From: Triparma columacea
Taxonomy: Eukaryota > Sar > Bolidophyceae > Parmales > Triparmaceae
Reading direction: 5' to 3'
DNA length: 54,599 nt
NCBI GenBank assembly: GCA_030267965.1
Contig: BRYA01000213.1
Location: 1 to 54,599, forward strand
Under the pieces are notes generated by a model. That model made no database searches, had not been told where the DNA came from, and saw only the letters and a program-made list of their open reading frames with translations. A program made the position numbers and the translations under genes. This document shows, one piece after another, positions 21,701 through 32,507 of this stretch (the stretch's first letter is position 1; each line of letters starts with the position of its first letter).

Positions 21701-23579
21701 CTACAGTTTGATATTATTCACATGCTCGGCTACGGTGGATGTGTCTTCTTCTTTATCCTCATCCCCATCCCACCTTTCTTCTTGCATAGGTAGAAAGGTT
21801 CCACCCTTGCCATCGCGGATTCCGTTATATATGTAGAGGCGGTTTGATCCACACACCGCGAGTGTGTCTGTGGTCGGTGACCAGGAGAGGTGCAGAACCT
21901 GGGGCGTAAGGGGGGGAAGGGGGGGGGGGGAGGAGTTTAGCTAAGCTGTAATAGTATAGTAGTACACAACTCCAACGCGAAGCAGACAGACCAACACCTC
22001 CCACACAGACAGAGCGATACCCTTCACTCACCTTCTCCGAAAAATTAAAATCAGTCGCTGTTTGTGAACGCTCCATATGCTCTGTGCCCATTCGAACCTC
22101 AGACTCCATCTTGCCAGTGCTGGCATTGAAAACTTTGAAAACCCCGTCGTAGCTCCCAGACCCTACAAACATTCCATCCCCAGACACGCAGCACTCGAAC
22201 TTGTCGAAGATACAGTCGTTTTCGTAAAGCTGCACGAACTTGGAGGTTAGGTGCTGCTGAAGTGGAATGGTGAGCACCGGGGAGGACTCCATGTTGACGT
22301 CCCAGAGCTTTAGCGTCATGTAATCTCTGCTGACTATGTAGCGACCGTCGGGCGAGAACCGCGCGTCAGATATCGACGCGATGATCTCGGAGAAGAAGGA
22401 CTTGTCGGAGCCAACCTCGACAGACTGCTGCAACACCTTGGATTGGGTGTCCACGAGGGCCCTGGCCCGTAGGTCACCGAGTTTTATGGAGCCCTTGGAG
22501 CTGCTGTGTATCATCATGTGGCAGTGGGAGGGGTGGAATTGGCAGGACGTTATGACCTCGGTCAGGTCCTCCATGGAGGGGGGTTTAATGTCGACTATGT
22601 TGAAGCACTCTTCCTGCAACGGCGAGAGTAGCGACAGCGAGAGTAGCGACGGCGAGAGTAGCGACGGCGAGCGAAAGCGTTTCATTAGAATGTAGTTATG
22701 GGAGCTCTTTTATCCGTAGCTGAAACCAGCCCTACAGCACGGCTTGGCACCCACGCAACATGAGACACCACCCCCACCCCCCCCCATACTGTCTCACCTC
22801 GATCTCGTGGCTCCAGAGGTTGATGCGAAGGTCATCGGCAGACACGAAGGTCTCGCCGTCCGAGTTCATCGAGATTGAGTTAATATGGTAGTTGTGAGCG
22901 TTTGCGTACGTGCGCCTAGGGGTCGCTACTATTGTTCTAGAGTCTTGAGCCTTGGGAGGAAAGAGGGAGCCCTCGCTCTTCTCCCCGCTTAATCCTACCC
23001 TCCTCTCCCCAACCTTCCAAAGCTTTACTGTCTTATCGTTCGTCGAAAGCAGGAAGACTGCGTTGTTCGTCGGCGGGAGGAACTGAATCTGGTTTATGCG
23101 CTCCTCAATTTCCAGAGACTTTAGATAGTCAAAATCAGACTCGTGTGACTGGAACTCCGCATAAGGCTCGTAAATCGCCTCCTCGGCCTTCTTAAATATT
23201 ACTATTCTACCCCCTTTGTCCCCGGTGGCCAGGTATTGCCCTGTGCCATCAAACTGACAAGCTGACAGTGTATCAGCTGTTTTTTTGGAGCAAAATCAAG
23301 CGTAAATAGGGACGGGTTGAGAGATATTACAGAGGAAGAGGAGGTTACAGACACATGGAAATGTACAATGACGGCAAAGAAGCGAGGGAGGAGAGTCAGC
23401 TCAACTAGTTCTCGATCGTTGTTTGGATATTTTGGGCTTTGCATGGGCATCATCTCGCACTCGCCGCATTCAAAGCTCCAAAAAAATGAAAACTCTAACT
23501 CACCATCGTTACCCTCCTCGTAACCCCCAATCTCCCCAAAGCACTGGCTCAAATAAAGTCCAGGCTGTGACCCGTCCAT
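21701..23579 (-). CDS. PPP2R2: PP2A regulatory subunit B (B55/PR55), WD40 propeller
   Basis: Four exons (23579-23504, 23276-22798, 22613-22032, 21898-21701) join in phase to 444 residues, the usual B55 length. B55 is the seven-bladed WD40 subunit that directs the PP2A core enzyme to substrates in mitosis and signalling. Diagnostic stretches are an Ala-Thr-Gly-Asp-Lys-Gly-Gly-Arg strand in blade 1, a [12 protein letters not shown] strand, a Phe-Asn-Ile-Val-Asp-Ile-Lys-Pro segment, Phe-His-Pro-Ser-His-Cys and an [10 protein letters not shown] strand. The end has a Ser-Trp-Ser-Pro blade, then an acidic Asp/Glu tail before the stop. All donors are GTGAG. Intron 3 carries a long C run on the coding strand. 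It is divergent from the kinesin gene. Confidence 0.93.
22620..22674. repeat. 15-base tandem repeat next to a B55 splice acceptor
   Basis: Four imperfect copies of a 15-base unit (GCGAGAGTAGCGACG and variants) sit in the intron just upstream of exon 3 of the B55 gene. On the coding strand they are pyrimidine-rich (CTCGC, GCTACTCTCGC) and run straight into the acceptor GTTGCAG. They therefore seem to form the polypyrimidine tract of this intron. Confidence 0.65.
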
Positions 23580-24136
23580 CCTCCCGGGCTGGCTCTTTGT
23601 GATCCAACTGGGGGCGTCTCTAGGGCCCGTCCCTATTCTATCCGGGTACTAATTCCTATTTACTATCTATATCATGCAGCGTACCCGTCGTTATCGACAA
23701 GCTTCGCTAAAAATAATTGAAGAACTGGGGGTAGATCCAACCAAACCACAACCAGTATTCCTACTCAAGACACGTGGGAAGAACCTTACTAGTTAGTAGT
23801 TTGAAAATAACACTTTCAAAATGGACGTAACGCGACTTTTCAATTCAACCGCAGAAGGCGAGCTTTTATACGGAGGGGCGTCGGCGAAATGACGCAAATA
23901 ACGCGCTTCTTCTGTCTTTCGCTTATTAAAAGCTCTGATAACCTCTGACACCCTTTGGAAAGTGCCTCCTTTAAGCAAATTCGCAATACAGGACTATCAC
24001 GGCATACACAAGAGAAACTGAGAATTATATTTTGCCGTAAAACCTTTCGGTAATTTTAGGAATTTTTCCTCTTTCTACTGGATTTCCATTCCGGAATCCG
24101 AAATTCCAAATTTTTAAGGCTCAAAATAATTTATCA
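23580..24136. promoter_or_regulatory. Divergent spacer between B55 and kinesin-14
   Basis: 557 bases separate the two start codons. Short open frames exist but none shows coding features or splice-compatible ends. Base composition is moderately AT-rich, with T-rich and A-rich blocks around 24020-24130. It probably holds promoters for both genes. No specific element is recognisable. Confidence 0.4.
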
Positions 24137-27100
24137 ATGTTGGCCAGGATTGGAGAGAGGTGAGCCGACGCTGGGGTGCTGTAAATACGCGCCGCGCTCA
24201 GTTGTCTACCTTGACCCCGTTGCTTTGTGGTTGGGGCAATCTCCCATGGCTTCTCACGAGGGATCGTCTTGTGGCATCACATTGTGTGGTTCATGCTGAT
24301 GTTACGTCGACAAGAAGGGACAGATTGCGACGAACTGCTTAGTTTATCCTTTCTACTTCCATCAACTTCGAAATCTAACACGATAAGCTCCTGGGAAACC
24401 CACTTCTCTCCCTCCTCCCCGCAGCTTCGGCTCAGCTTCTGCATATGTCACGCAAACTGCTTTCGACCTTACCGACCGGGTGCACAGCACGCTACTTGAG
24501 ATCGACCAGACGGAGAAGGAGCTACAGTCTGGGAAGGCGAACTGGAAGGGGGACGTGGATGGGATCAGGGACGTGGTTGTGGAGGTGAGAACAGACAAGA
24601 GTGGAAGAGCGAAGCGCGGAGGATCGAAGCACGGATGGGCGGAGCGCTGATGAGCACAGCGACGACTTTGGTCCCATGTATCTAATTCATTCGCTCCTCG
24701 CTTCGCTCATCGCAGTGGAAGATGGAAGTGGAGAAGATGGGTCGGGAATACCAAAGAATCGTCGTGGAGAAGGAACTAGAGGTTGAGGAACTGAAGAAGA
24801 AGCTCGCCGCAGGCAATAGCGAATCAAGCATCCCCGCGGGCCCCGTGTCGGAGGCTGATCGCCTGAACCGGGCCCTCGGGGACGACTCTAGCATCCTCTA
24901 TGCTGTCGAGCAGCTGAAGCTCGAGAACTCCGTGCTGGAGGACACGGTGTCAGCATGGGAAGGCAAGATGAAGTCCCTGCTTCGCTGCAAAACGGACGAC
25001 GCGGTGGAGAAGAGGAAGATGCAGTTCAAGATCGAAGAAATGGAGAGGGAGATGGAGAGGAGGCTTGAGGCCGAGAGGAGGGGCAGGGAGGCCTCAGATA
25101 GCCCGAGGAAGAGCAGCATAGGGGGAGCGAAGAGGGGGGGGGCGGATGGGACGGAGTCGGAAGCCTCCTCCTCCAACGATGAGACAGTAGACAGCCTTGT
25201 GCAAGAATACACCCAGCTCGTTTACTCCACCCAGGTGAAGGAGGACGAGCTCAATAAAACAATCGGGGAGCTCAAGAGGGCCGTGGAGGAGCTCATGGTG
25301 AAGAATCAGGCCCAGGAGAGCAATATATTGATGCTCATGCAAAAGGGAGAGGAGGGGGGCGGAGAGGCGGCGCGGGGGGGGACCACTGGGTGGGGAGAGA
25401 GGGAAGCCGAGCTCAGGAATAGGGCCGAGAGGGCCGAGGAGGAGCTCAAAAGGGTGCGGGAGAGCAAGGAGAACGTTGGTGGGAGCGGCGCAGCCGAGGC
25501 GGAGGCGATGAATGCAGAGCTGGTGGGCATGAAGACTAAACTGCTGGCAGCGCATGAAGAGATTCAAAGGGCAAGAGCAACCCTCCCTCCTCCACCTCAG
25601 CAGCCCCCTGAGGAGGGAGCACTCGCAGAGCTCAAGAGCCAGCTTGAGAAGGCGGAGGCCGGCAAGGCTGAGGCCGAGGGAATGAGGGAGAACCTAGAGG
25701 TCGAGAAGAAGTCCATGAAAACAGAGATCGACGTTTTGAACGAGAAATTCCTCGCGCTTGTGAGCGAGAAGGAGGCTGCTGAGGTTAATGGCGGCAAAGC
25801 GGAGGCAAGATTAGGGTCGCTAAAGGTGGAAGTGGAGAAGCTCAGGGAGCAGCTCAGGGTACTCGAGGAAGAAAGGGGCCACCTGGCTAAGGAGGCAGAG
25901 GCCATGTCCTTGGGGGGAGACGAGAAGGTGCAAGCGTTCGAGAAGGTCATCAAGGATTTAGAAAGCGAAATGGAGGGGCTGAGGGCGGAAAAGGTCAAGG
26001 CGCTAGAGGAATTGGAGGCACAAAAAGATGGGGAGCGGGAGAAGGCGCTGGAGGAGCTGGGGACGCAAAAGGACAGGGAAAGAAACAAGGCGCTGGAGGA
26101 GCTGGGGGCTGAGAAGGACGCGGAGAAAAATATGACCCTTGTAGAAATGATAGCCGAGAAGGACGGGGAGAGGGAAAAGGCGCTAGAGGGATTGAGAGCA
26201 GAGAAGGACGGGGAGAGGGGAAGGATTAGTGAGGATCTTGGAGCAGCAATGGACGGGGAAAAAGAGAAGGCTGCCAAAGCTTTGGAGAAGCTAGGGGCCG
26301 AGAAGGATGAGGAGAAGGGGAAGGCGCTGGCTGATCTTACTTCGAGCAAGGATGAAGAGAGGGAGAAAGCACTTGCTGAACTTGCTTCGAGTAAGGATGG
26401 AGAGAGAGAGAAAGCGCTCGCTGAACTTACTTCGAGCAAGGATGGAGAGAAGGAGAAGGCGCTGGCTGATCTTACTACGAGCAAGGATGGAGAGAAGGAG
26501 AAGGCGCTGGCTGATCTTACTTCGAGCAAGGATGAAGAGAGGGAGAAAGCACTTTCTGAACTTGCTTCGAGTAAGGATGGAGAGAGAGAGAAAGCACTTG
26601 CTGAACTCACTTCGAGTAAGGATGGAGAGAGAGAGAAAGCACTTGCTGAACTCACTTCGAGTAAGGATGAAGAGAGGGAGAAAGCGCTCGCTGATCTTAC
26701 TTCGAGTAAGGATGGAGAGAGGGAGAAAGCGCTCGCTGAACTTACTTCGTGCAAGGATGGAGAGAGGGAGAAAGCACTTGCTGAACTTACTTTGTGCAAG
26801 GATGAAGAGAGGGAGAAAGCGCTCGCTGAACTTACTTCGTGCAAAGATAACGAGAGGGAGAAAGCACTTGCTGAACTTACTTCGAGTAAGGACGAGGAGA
26901 AGGCGACGGCTCTTACAGACCTCACGATTTCCAACGACGAAGAAAAGGTGAAGGCGCTCACAGACCTCACTGCCACGAAGGACGAAGAGAAGGCCAAAGC
27001 GCTCACAGACCTCACTGCCACCAAGGACGAACAAATGCTGAACGCTATCAAGCAGGAGCAAGAGGTACTTGCCAAGACAAAAGATGAATACGAAAAGAAG

Positions 27101-28486
27101 ATCAACTGGTTCCAGGAGAAGACGACAAATCTGGTGGCAACTCACAAGGAGGAAATTGGGAAACTCACCGAAGAACTCACCACCATCGAAGCCACGTGCA
27201 ACGAGAGACACAGGATAGCCATGGACGAAGCGGCCGCCGCGGCGCTGAAGGAAAAGGAGGTCGCCGTTGAAGTAATGCGCCAGTCACAGCTCGACCAAAT
27301 TGCCTCTGCCAACTCAGAGAGAGACGAGTGCAAGGAACTGTACATGAAAGAGGCGGCCAGGCGCAAGGCCGTCCACAACAAGCTCATAGAGTTGCAGGGC
27401 AACATCAGGGTGATTGCCCGCGTCCGACCAGTCGTTGAGGCAGAGAAGAATAGCGGGACCGAGGGCAACAAGGAGGTCGTCGTTTGCACCACGTCGGAGG
27501 ATCTCGTCGTGCACAGAGACATCACCACGAGGACGAGATTCGAGTTCGATAGGGTTTGCGACCAGGACAGCTCACAAGATGACGCCTACGAGCTCGTCTC
27601 CCCCCTCGTTACTTCAGTTCTCGACGGGTACAATGTCTGCATCTTCGCTTACGGACAGACCGGCAGTGGAAAGACCTACACGATGGAAGGCCCATCGGAG
27701 AACAGGGGTGTTAATTACAAGGCCATCGCAGAAATGTTTAAGGTCGAGAAGGAGAGAGAGGAAGACGTAACGTACAGTTTCAGGGTCAGCATGCTCGAAA
27801 TCTACAACGAGACCGTGAGGGACTTGCTCAACCCAGCTGTAGACGAGTTTAAGCAGCCCAAGGTGCTCAACATTAGAACTACGGACGAGGGCAACATAGT
27901 GCAGGGGCTCACCGAGGTCATCGTCAACGACGAAGCGGAAGTCTTTGAGGCCATGGGGAAAGGCACCGTCAACAGGGCGGTCGGGAGCCATAGCATGAAC
28001 CTCCACAGTAGTAGGAGCCATCTCATCGTGAGCGTCAAGGTCAACGGCGTGGACAAACACAATGGCGTCAAGAGCAAGGGGAAGCTCCACCTGATTGACC
28101 TCGCCGGAAGCGAGAGGATCGGCAAGACTGATGCCACCGGGGACAGACTTAAGGAGGCGCAGGCCATCAACAACAGCCTCAGCGCGCTGGGGAACGTCAT
28201 CAATGCGCTGGGGGGCAAGAAAGCCGCACACATTCCTTACAGGAACAGCAAGTTGACATTTTTGTTGGCAGATAGCCTGGGGGGTAACAGCAAGGTCATG
28301 ATGTTTGTTAATTTGAGCCCGGTCTTCTACAATATGGGGGAGAGCTTGTGCAGCTTAACCTTCGCGAGCAGGTGCAGGGCGGTGAATTTGGGGAATTCCA
28401 AGAAAAACGATGATAAGGACAAGAGAGAGATCAAGAGATTGCAGAACATTCTTAGGACGAATGGGATCAGCTCGAAATTAAAGTGA
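24137..28486 (+). CDS. Kinesin-14 (C-terminal motor) with a 15-residue tandem repeat stalk
   Basis: Exons 24137-24159, 24425-24584 and 24722-28486 give about 1315 residues. Exon 3 probably starts at the GAG before its first ATG, since using the CAG six bases earlier would break frame. A long coiled coil fills residues ~60-940. The motor follows at the C-terminus: neck and start Gly-Asn-Ile-Arg-Val-Ile-Ala-Arg-Val-Arg-Pro (~950), P-loop Gly-Gln-Thr-Gly-Ser-Gly-Lys-Thr (~1040), switch I Asn-x-x-Ser-Ser-Arg-Ser-His, switch II Asp-Leu-Ala-Gly-Ser-Glu. A C-terminal motor with this neck is the kinesin-14 layout; these motors walk to microtubule minus ends and act in spindles or minus-end transport. 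The catalytic motifs are intact. The stalk contains a long run of 15-residue repeats (separate entry). The antisense strand of the repeat gives long spurious frames. Confidence 0.9.
26020..27040 (+). repeat. 45-base coding tandem repeats in the kinesin stalk
   Basis: More than fifteen copies of a 45-base unit lie head to tail, coding for Lys-Ala-Leu-Ala-Glu-Leu-Thr-Ser-Ser-Lys-Asp-Gly-Glu-Arg-Glu. Copies between about 26320 and 26900 are nearly identical at the DNA level. Earlier and later ones are more diverged, with the Ser-Ser-Lys-Asp block replaced by Ala-Glu-Lys-Asp or Ala-Thr-Lys-Asp. The period is exactly in frame. The near-identity in the middle suggests recent unit expansion or homogenisation. 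The sequence is strongly helical and charged. Confidence 0.9.
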
Positions 28487-29232
28487 AAATATACATATGC
28501 AAGAGGTCGAATGGAAAACAAAATGCGTCTGGTTTTTATATACTGTATCCTGGGGTTGATGCTAATGTCTTTTCAAACGAATGAAGAACACCCCTCCCAA
28601 TACCTACCAAGCTACTGAAAACATTCGTCTCCACTTCGAAGTCGATCCTGCATATGGGACGCTTGGTAACCCCGTTGGAGTACACTTCCGTAGCGATCAG
28701 ATGCGCGCACTAAAACAAATCCTTCTCCATGCTTGCTGTCCTCAGAACTCATCTACTCTATCGCTCGCACCGCAATCTTCTCTGCCATAATAAGCTCTCC
28801 AACCAAACCATCCTCCTCCAACAACACCCTGCAAATCTGTTGTCTTCCACCCTCGCTTGGTCCTCCACCGCCTTGACATTCTCCACAGCTCTCGACCCCT
28901 TGTTGCAGTCCTGAAAACTTTCAGAATTCACTAGATGTCGTTATTATCGGCATAGAACGTTTGATTATTAAGCTAGCTAGATAATCCCATCCCTAAACGA
29001 CGTATCTAAGGATGAGTGATGGTGAAAATCAGTGTTGAAAGAATTTGCCAATTTTTGGATCATTTTTCGACTCCAAATTTACGCTTCATTGTCCAATCAC
29101 GTGACAATTGTTGGACTTGCAAGTCTTCTTTATCGCTATATACCATATTCATAGCCTTAAAGTACCTCATCAGAAAAGGAAAGGGACAATTTCACTTTTT
29201 TTTTTTTTGGGCCGAGCATCGACTTCCCTCCG
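28487..29232. other. Intergenic between kinesin-14 and the GEN1-like gene
   Basis: This contains the kinesin 3' UTR and the promoter of the next gene. Short open frames occur (for example around 28581-28790), but none has a recognisable domain or splice support. A run of 14 T lies at about 29196-29209, just upstream of the next start codon. I see no RNA gene. Confidence 0.4.
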
Positions 29233-30727
29233 ATGACTATTAATGGTCTTCACGAGGTCCTTCCGAAGGCAGTTCACCTTTCCTTTACCAAGATGGATCC
29301 TCTATCTACCTCTCCGTTCACTCTTGCAATCGACGCTCCCCAGATCCTGTTTGCATCCTCTCCGATCTCCTCCCATCACTCCAACCATCACCTTCACCAT
29401 TTGTTCAGGAAGGCACATCAGCTGATAATGATTGGCGTCGTGCCGATCTTCTGCTTCGACGGTAAGGGTCCTTGGAGGGCGGTGCGTCGTGGGCTCCAAG
29501 TGAGCGACGGAGGTTCAGCGAGGTTTGATAGACAGCAGGAGGAGGTAAGATGATGATGGGCAGTTGCAGTTGCTGGTGCTCCGCTTGACGTTTGCTCGAA
29601 GCCATCAGCCTTTTGTACCCCCCCCCTCCTCCCTCCCCCCTCCCCCCTCCCCTCTCACCCCTCCCCCTCCCGTCGATCGTCGATTTTCCGCGCTTCCTCC
29701 CTCCCTAAAGGCTGCCTCCCTCCTCAAACACATGGGGTGCCCCGTCCTCTTCAGCGTAACGACCGCCGAGTCTCTAGCCTCCCACCTGAATCATACCGGA
29801 TTAGCCGACGCCGTCCTCTCAAACGACGGCGACTGCTTCGCCTACGGCGCCCAAACAGTCTTCTTCAGCATTGACAAGCACGGGGGCGAGGGCCTCAAGG
29901 CTCCGTTCGTCGTGGGGGGGAGGGAGTGGGGGAGGGAGGACTTCGTGGCTTTCGCATGCCTTACTGGAAGCGACGAGTTCGAGGGGGTTAAGGGGGTGGG
30001 GGGAAAGAAGGCAGAGAGATTCTTGAGGGCCGCGGGACGGGACCCGCTGGGGGTGCTAAAGAAGATGGGGGAGGGTGGGGAGGGAGGGAAAGACGGAGGG
30101 ACAGGGGACGACGAGGATAACGAGGATAACGAGGATCTCCGACAGGCCAAACTATGCGTCCTTCGTGGTATCTCAAAGTCAGCATCCAAAGCCTCACAAT
30201 TGTTCCCTTCAACTCAGGCGATATCTCACTACCTTAATCCCCCCATACCATCGTCTCTACCGATCTCGCAATGCCGCCCCTCAATGAATGACATCCTCGC
30301 GTTCCCCACTCCCTTCTTCTCTCCTCCCCCCCCAAGCTTCACCGTTCCCAGTATCCAAGCCGCCTCCTCTGTACCAAAGGCTCAAGTCAAAGTAAAGCTA
30401 ACCCACGCCGTCGTCAAGCTCGTTGCTCGGTACGACCTGATCCACGGTAGCAGGAGGTCATCCCGTGATCTTTGGAGTATCACCTGCTCACGCGTAACGG
30501 GTTCGTGTGTGGTCGACGGTGTTGGTTACTTCAACGTTGTCTGGTCAGCCGTCGGTAGACTAGGCTCTGCGGAGGAGGGTAGGACGTTCGAGTTTGAGAG
30601 CAAGGAGAGGAGGGAGCTGGTGGAGAGAGAGTGCCCGGAGGTTGCGGAGGAGTGGGAGGGGAGGAAGAGGAGGGAGGATCAGGGTAAGAACGGGGGACTT
30701 GGGGCGAGGGAAGGACTTTTTGGCATT

Positions 30728-30758
<31 letters not shown>

Positions 30759-31234
30759 GAGGAGGAGGAGGAGGAGGAGGAGGAGGAGGGAAGGGGGGGG
30801 GGAGGAGGGTGTTCCCTGGTGACTCGGCGAAGGAGATTGATGACGCTGGAGACGGGTCGGGGGGGGGAGGGGGGGGTCGGTACTTCAGGGATTTACTGTG
30901 TAACATTACCAACGAAAGCAGCGACAGGACGAAGATCAAGAGGGGTAAAAAGAAAGGGAAGAGCATGGACGTCATCAGTTTCCGAGGCCCGACAGGTGGG
31001 GTCAAGAAGAAGTCAAACAAGCTGGGTCTCCGTAGAGCAGGAGACGCATGCTGGGGTGATGCCGCGTCTAAGTTCACGCACAGGGTATTCTCACCTGATA
31101 AGGACGCGAGGGGATTGCAAGGGAGGAGAGGGTGGGAAGGTAAAAGGGGGTGGGGGGTGGGGAGACGAGCAGGAGGAGGAGGAAGAGGAGGAGGGAGGGA
31201 GGGGGAGAAGGATGGAAGGGAAGGAAAGAAGTGA
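29233..31234 (+). CDS. GEN1: GEN1/YEN1-like XPG-family structure-specific nuclease
   Basis: Two exons (29233-29544, 29711-31234; donor GTAAG, acceptor AAAG, phase 0) give 611 residues. The XPG N-region shows Met-Thr-Ile-Asn-Gly-Leu at the start, Asp34 in Ala-Ile-Asp-Ala and Asp76 in Phe-Asp-Gly-Lys. The I-region has a Ser-Asn-Asp-Gly-Asp-Cys-Phe-Ala-Tyr-Gly-Ala-Gln-Thr-Val stretch, very close to the GEN1 form of this motif. It is followed by Gly-Ser-Asp-Glu-Phe and a helix-hairpin-helix Gly-Val-Lys-Gly-Val-Gly-Gly-Lys-Lys-Ala. GEN1 cuts Holliday junctions and flaps in the nucleus. One of the paired glutamates of the active site is Thr122 here (Glu124 is kept). A run of about 20 glycines coded by GGA repeats sits near residue 445, in a basic C-terminal tail. 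The family is sure; the GEN1 subgroup rests on the motif. Confidence 0.75.
30736..30796 (+). repeat. GGA trinucleotide microsatellite coding poly-glycine
   Basis: An almost uninterrupted GGA/GGG run codes for a long poly-Gly stretch in the GEN1-like protein. Read one base later, the same run would code for poly-Glu, which explains a long but spurious acidic frame there. Length variation is likely between strains. Confidence 0.85.
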
Positions 31235-31335
31235 GGAAAGGAAAGGAATCAAGAGAAGGGGAAGCGTAGGTGCGGGGGGAGGGGGGAGGGACGGGGGCGT
31301 TACTACATAGAGGGTGTGCATGGGGCGTGTGGGGC

Positions 31336-31371
31336 TTTTGCTTTTGCTTTTGCTTTTGCTTTTGTTTTATA
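31336..31371. repeat. CTTTTG hexanucleotide repeat past the GEN1-like gene
   Basis: About five head-to-tail copies of GCTTTT/CTTTTG lie between the convergent stops of the GEN1-like gene and CMSS1. The same TTTTGC-rich motif recurs near 2055-2079, also in a presumed 3' UTR. A role is not visible. Confidence 0.7.
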
Positions 31372-31419
31372 GAAACTCATTTAGTATCTTTTAATCCCCC
31401 TCAACCCCCCCCCCCCTCT

Positions 31420-32415
31420 TTAGTATAGCACGATCTTGCATTGTTCCCTCTTAACCATGTGTTCCTTAACGAGCGTCATAAGGTCCCTCTGGCAGTCCCT
31501 AAGCGTCATCACGCTGAATCCCTTCTTGTCCTCCTTCATGTCCATGATGACCAGCCTCGTATCGTCCATTTTAAGCGCCCCCTCTTCAGCCAGCTTCAGG
31601 AGGCGGCTGGGCGTCCCTACGGCGACGGGGTGGGGGGAAGATAACATGGCAACCTGCTCTGAGATGGACATGTTCTTACTGAAAAGCTTGGCGATGCGGA
31701 CCTTCAAGGGCTTGAGGAGCTGGAGGATGGCGCAGGAACGCTTGGCGGAGGAGGATATTATCAGGATTTGTGGAGAGGGGGAACGGTGCTTCTTTAGCAC
31801 CTTGGAACCTCCAGAGGAGGGGGAGAGGACAAGGGAACGGAAGAAGGTTAGGAAGTTAGGATCGGTGTCTGGGATTGGGGCTGAGGGTGAAGTCGAATCA
31901 TCGAGGTCGGCTGTTGGAGGGGGCTCAACGAGGTTGTCCTCAAACCTAGACTCTGGGAGCTTGGAGGGGACAGAGCCGTCCTCTGAAGCTAGTGTGGAGC
32001 AGTAGGCGGCGTTGAAGAAGGCACACTGCTGAGCGGTGGTGGCGGAGGAGATAGTACGACCCGTTTGTATGAGTAGCTGCGCGTCCGAGAGCGTGGAAGG
32101 GTCTCTTTTCTTTTTCTTTTTCTTCTTTTTCGCTGGTGATGATTGTTGTCCTGATTGTTGCAGGATGTGGGTATTGTTTGTTGTATTTTTTCTCTTTTTA
32201 TTGTCGTTGGTTTTGCTGCTGATGTCTGCGTCGTCAATGTTAGCGTGTTTGTTGTTTTGTTCTTGATTTGTTGTGTTCCCTTTTTTGCTGGTCGAGGTGG
32301 AGGTTCCCTTTTTTGGTTTTATACCATTACTACGATCTTCTATATCATCTTGTACATCAGGTTCTATATTTCCAACGCTAAAATCAAAGTAATCATCATC
32401 AAGATCATCTCCCAT
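31420..32415 (-). CDS. CMSS1: CMS1/CMSS1 family, small-subunit ribosome biogenesis
   Basis: A single-exon protein of about 331 residues from the ATG at 32413-32415; the frame is open slightly upstream but without an ATG. The first third is acidic and then very rich in Lys, Asn and Thr, with an eight- to nine-Lys cluster that could be a nucleolar signal. The second half matches the Cms1 family. It has a helicase-like strand (Gln-Ile-Leu-Ile-Ile-Ser-Ser-Ser-Ala-Lys-Arg), then Leu-Lys-Val-Arg-Ile-Ala-Lys-Leu-Phe, Val-Gly-Thr-Pro-Ser-Arg-Leu-Leu and Leu-Val-Ile-Met-Asp. Yeast Cms1 is part of the 90S pre-ribosome. The fold is DEAD-box-like but no ATPase motifs are complete. It converges with the GEN1-like gene. 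Confidence 0.82.
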   Translation of the reverse strand: MGDDLDDDYFDFSVGNIEPDVQDDIEDRSNGIKPKKGTSTSTSKKGNTTNQEQNNKHANIDDADISSKTNDNKKRKNTTNNTHILQQSGQQSSPAKKKKKKKKRDPSTLSDAQLLIQTGRTISSATTAQQCAFFNAAYCSTLASEDGSVPSKLPESRFEDNLVEPPPTADLDDSTSPSAPIPDTDPNFLTFFRSLVLSPSSGGSKVLKKHRSPSPQILIISSSAKRSCAILQLLKPLKVRIAKLFSKNMSISEQVAMLSSPHPVAVGTPSRLLKLAEEGALKMDDTRLVIMDMKEDKKGFSVMTLRDCQRDLMTLVKEHMVKREQCKIVLY

Positions 32416-32507
32416 AGCTTTATTTGAGTGTCTCAATTGGCCTTTTTCTTGGTTGGATTTCTGAGAGAAGAAAATATATTTTGAGTGTTCCTACTTTAGT
32501 TACACGT

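Noticed and set aside
25597..27211. Two long minus-strand open frames opposite the kinesin repeats
   Set aside because: They mirror the 45-base repeat of the sense strand; content is Ser/Phe/Leu low complexity and no start or splice context fits.
30594..31310. Poly-Glu open frame overlapping the GEN1-like gene
   Set aside because: It is the +1 reading of the GGA repeat and surrounding G-rich coding sequence; no domain is seen and the GEN1 frame explains the region.
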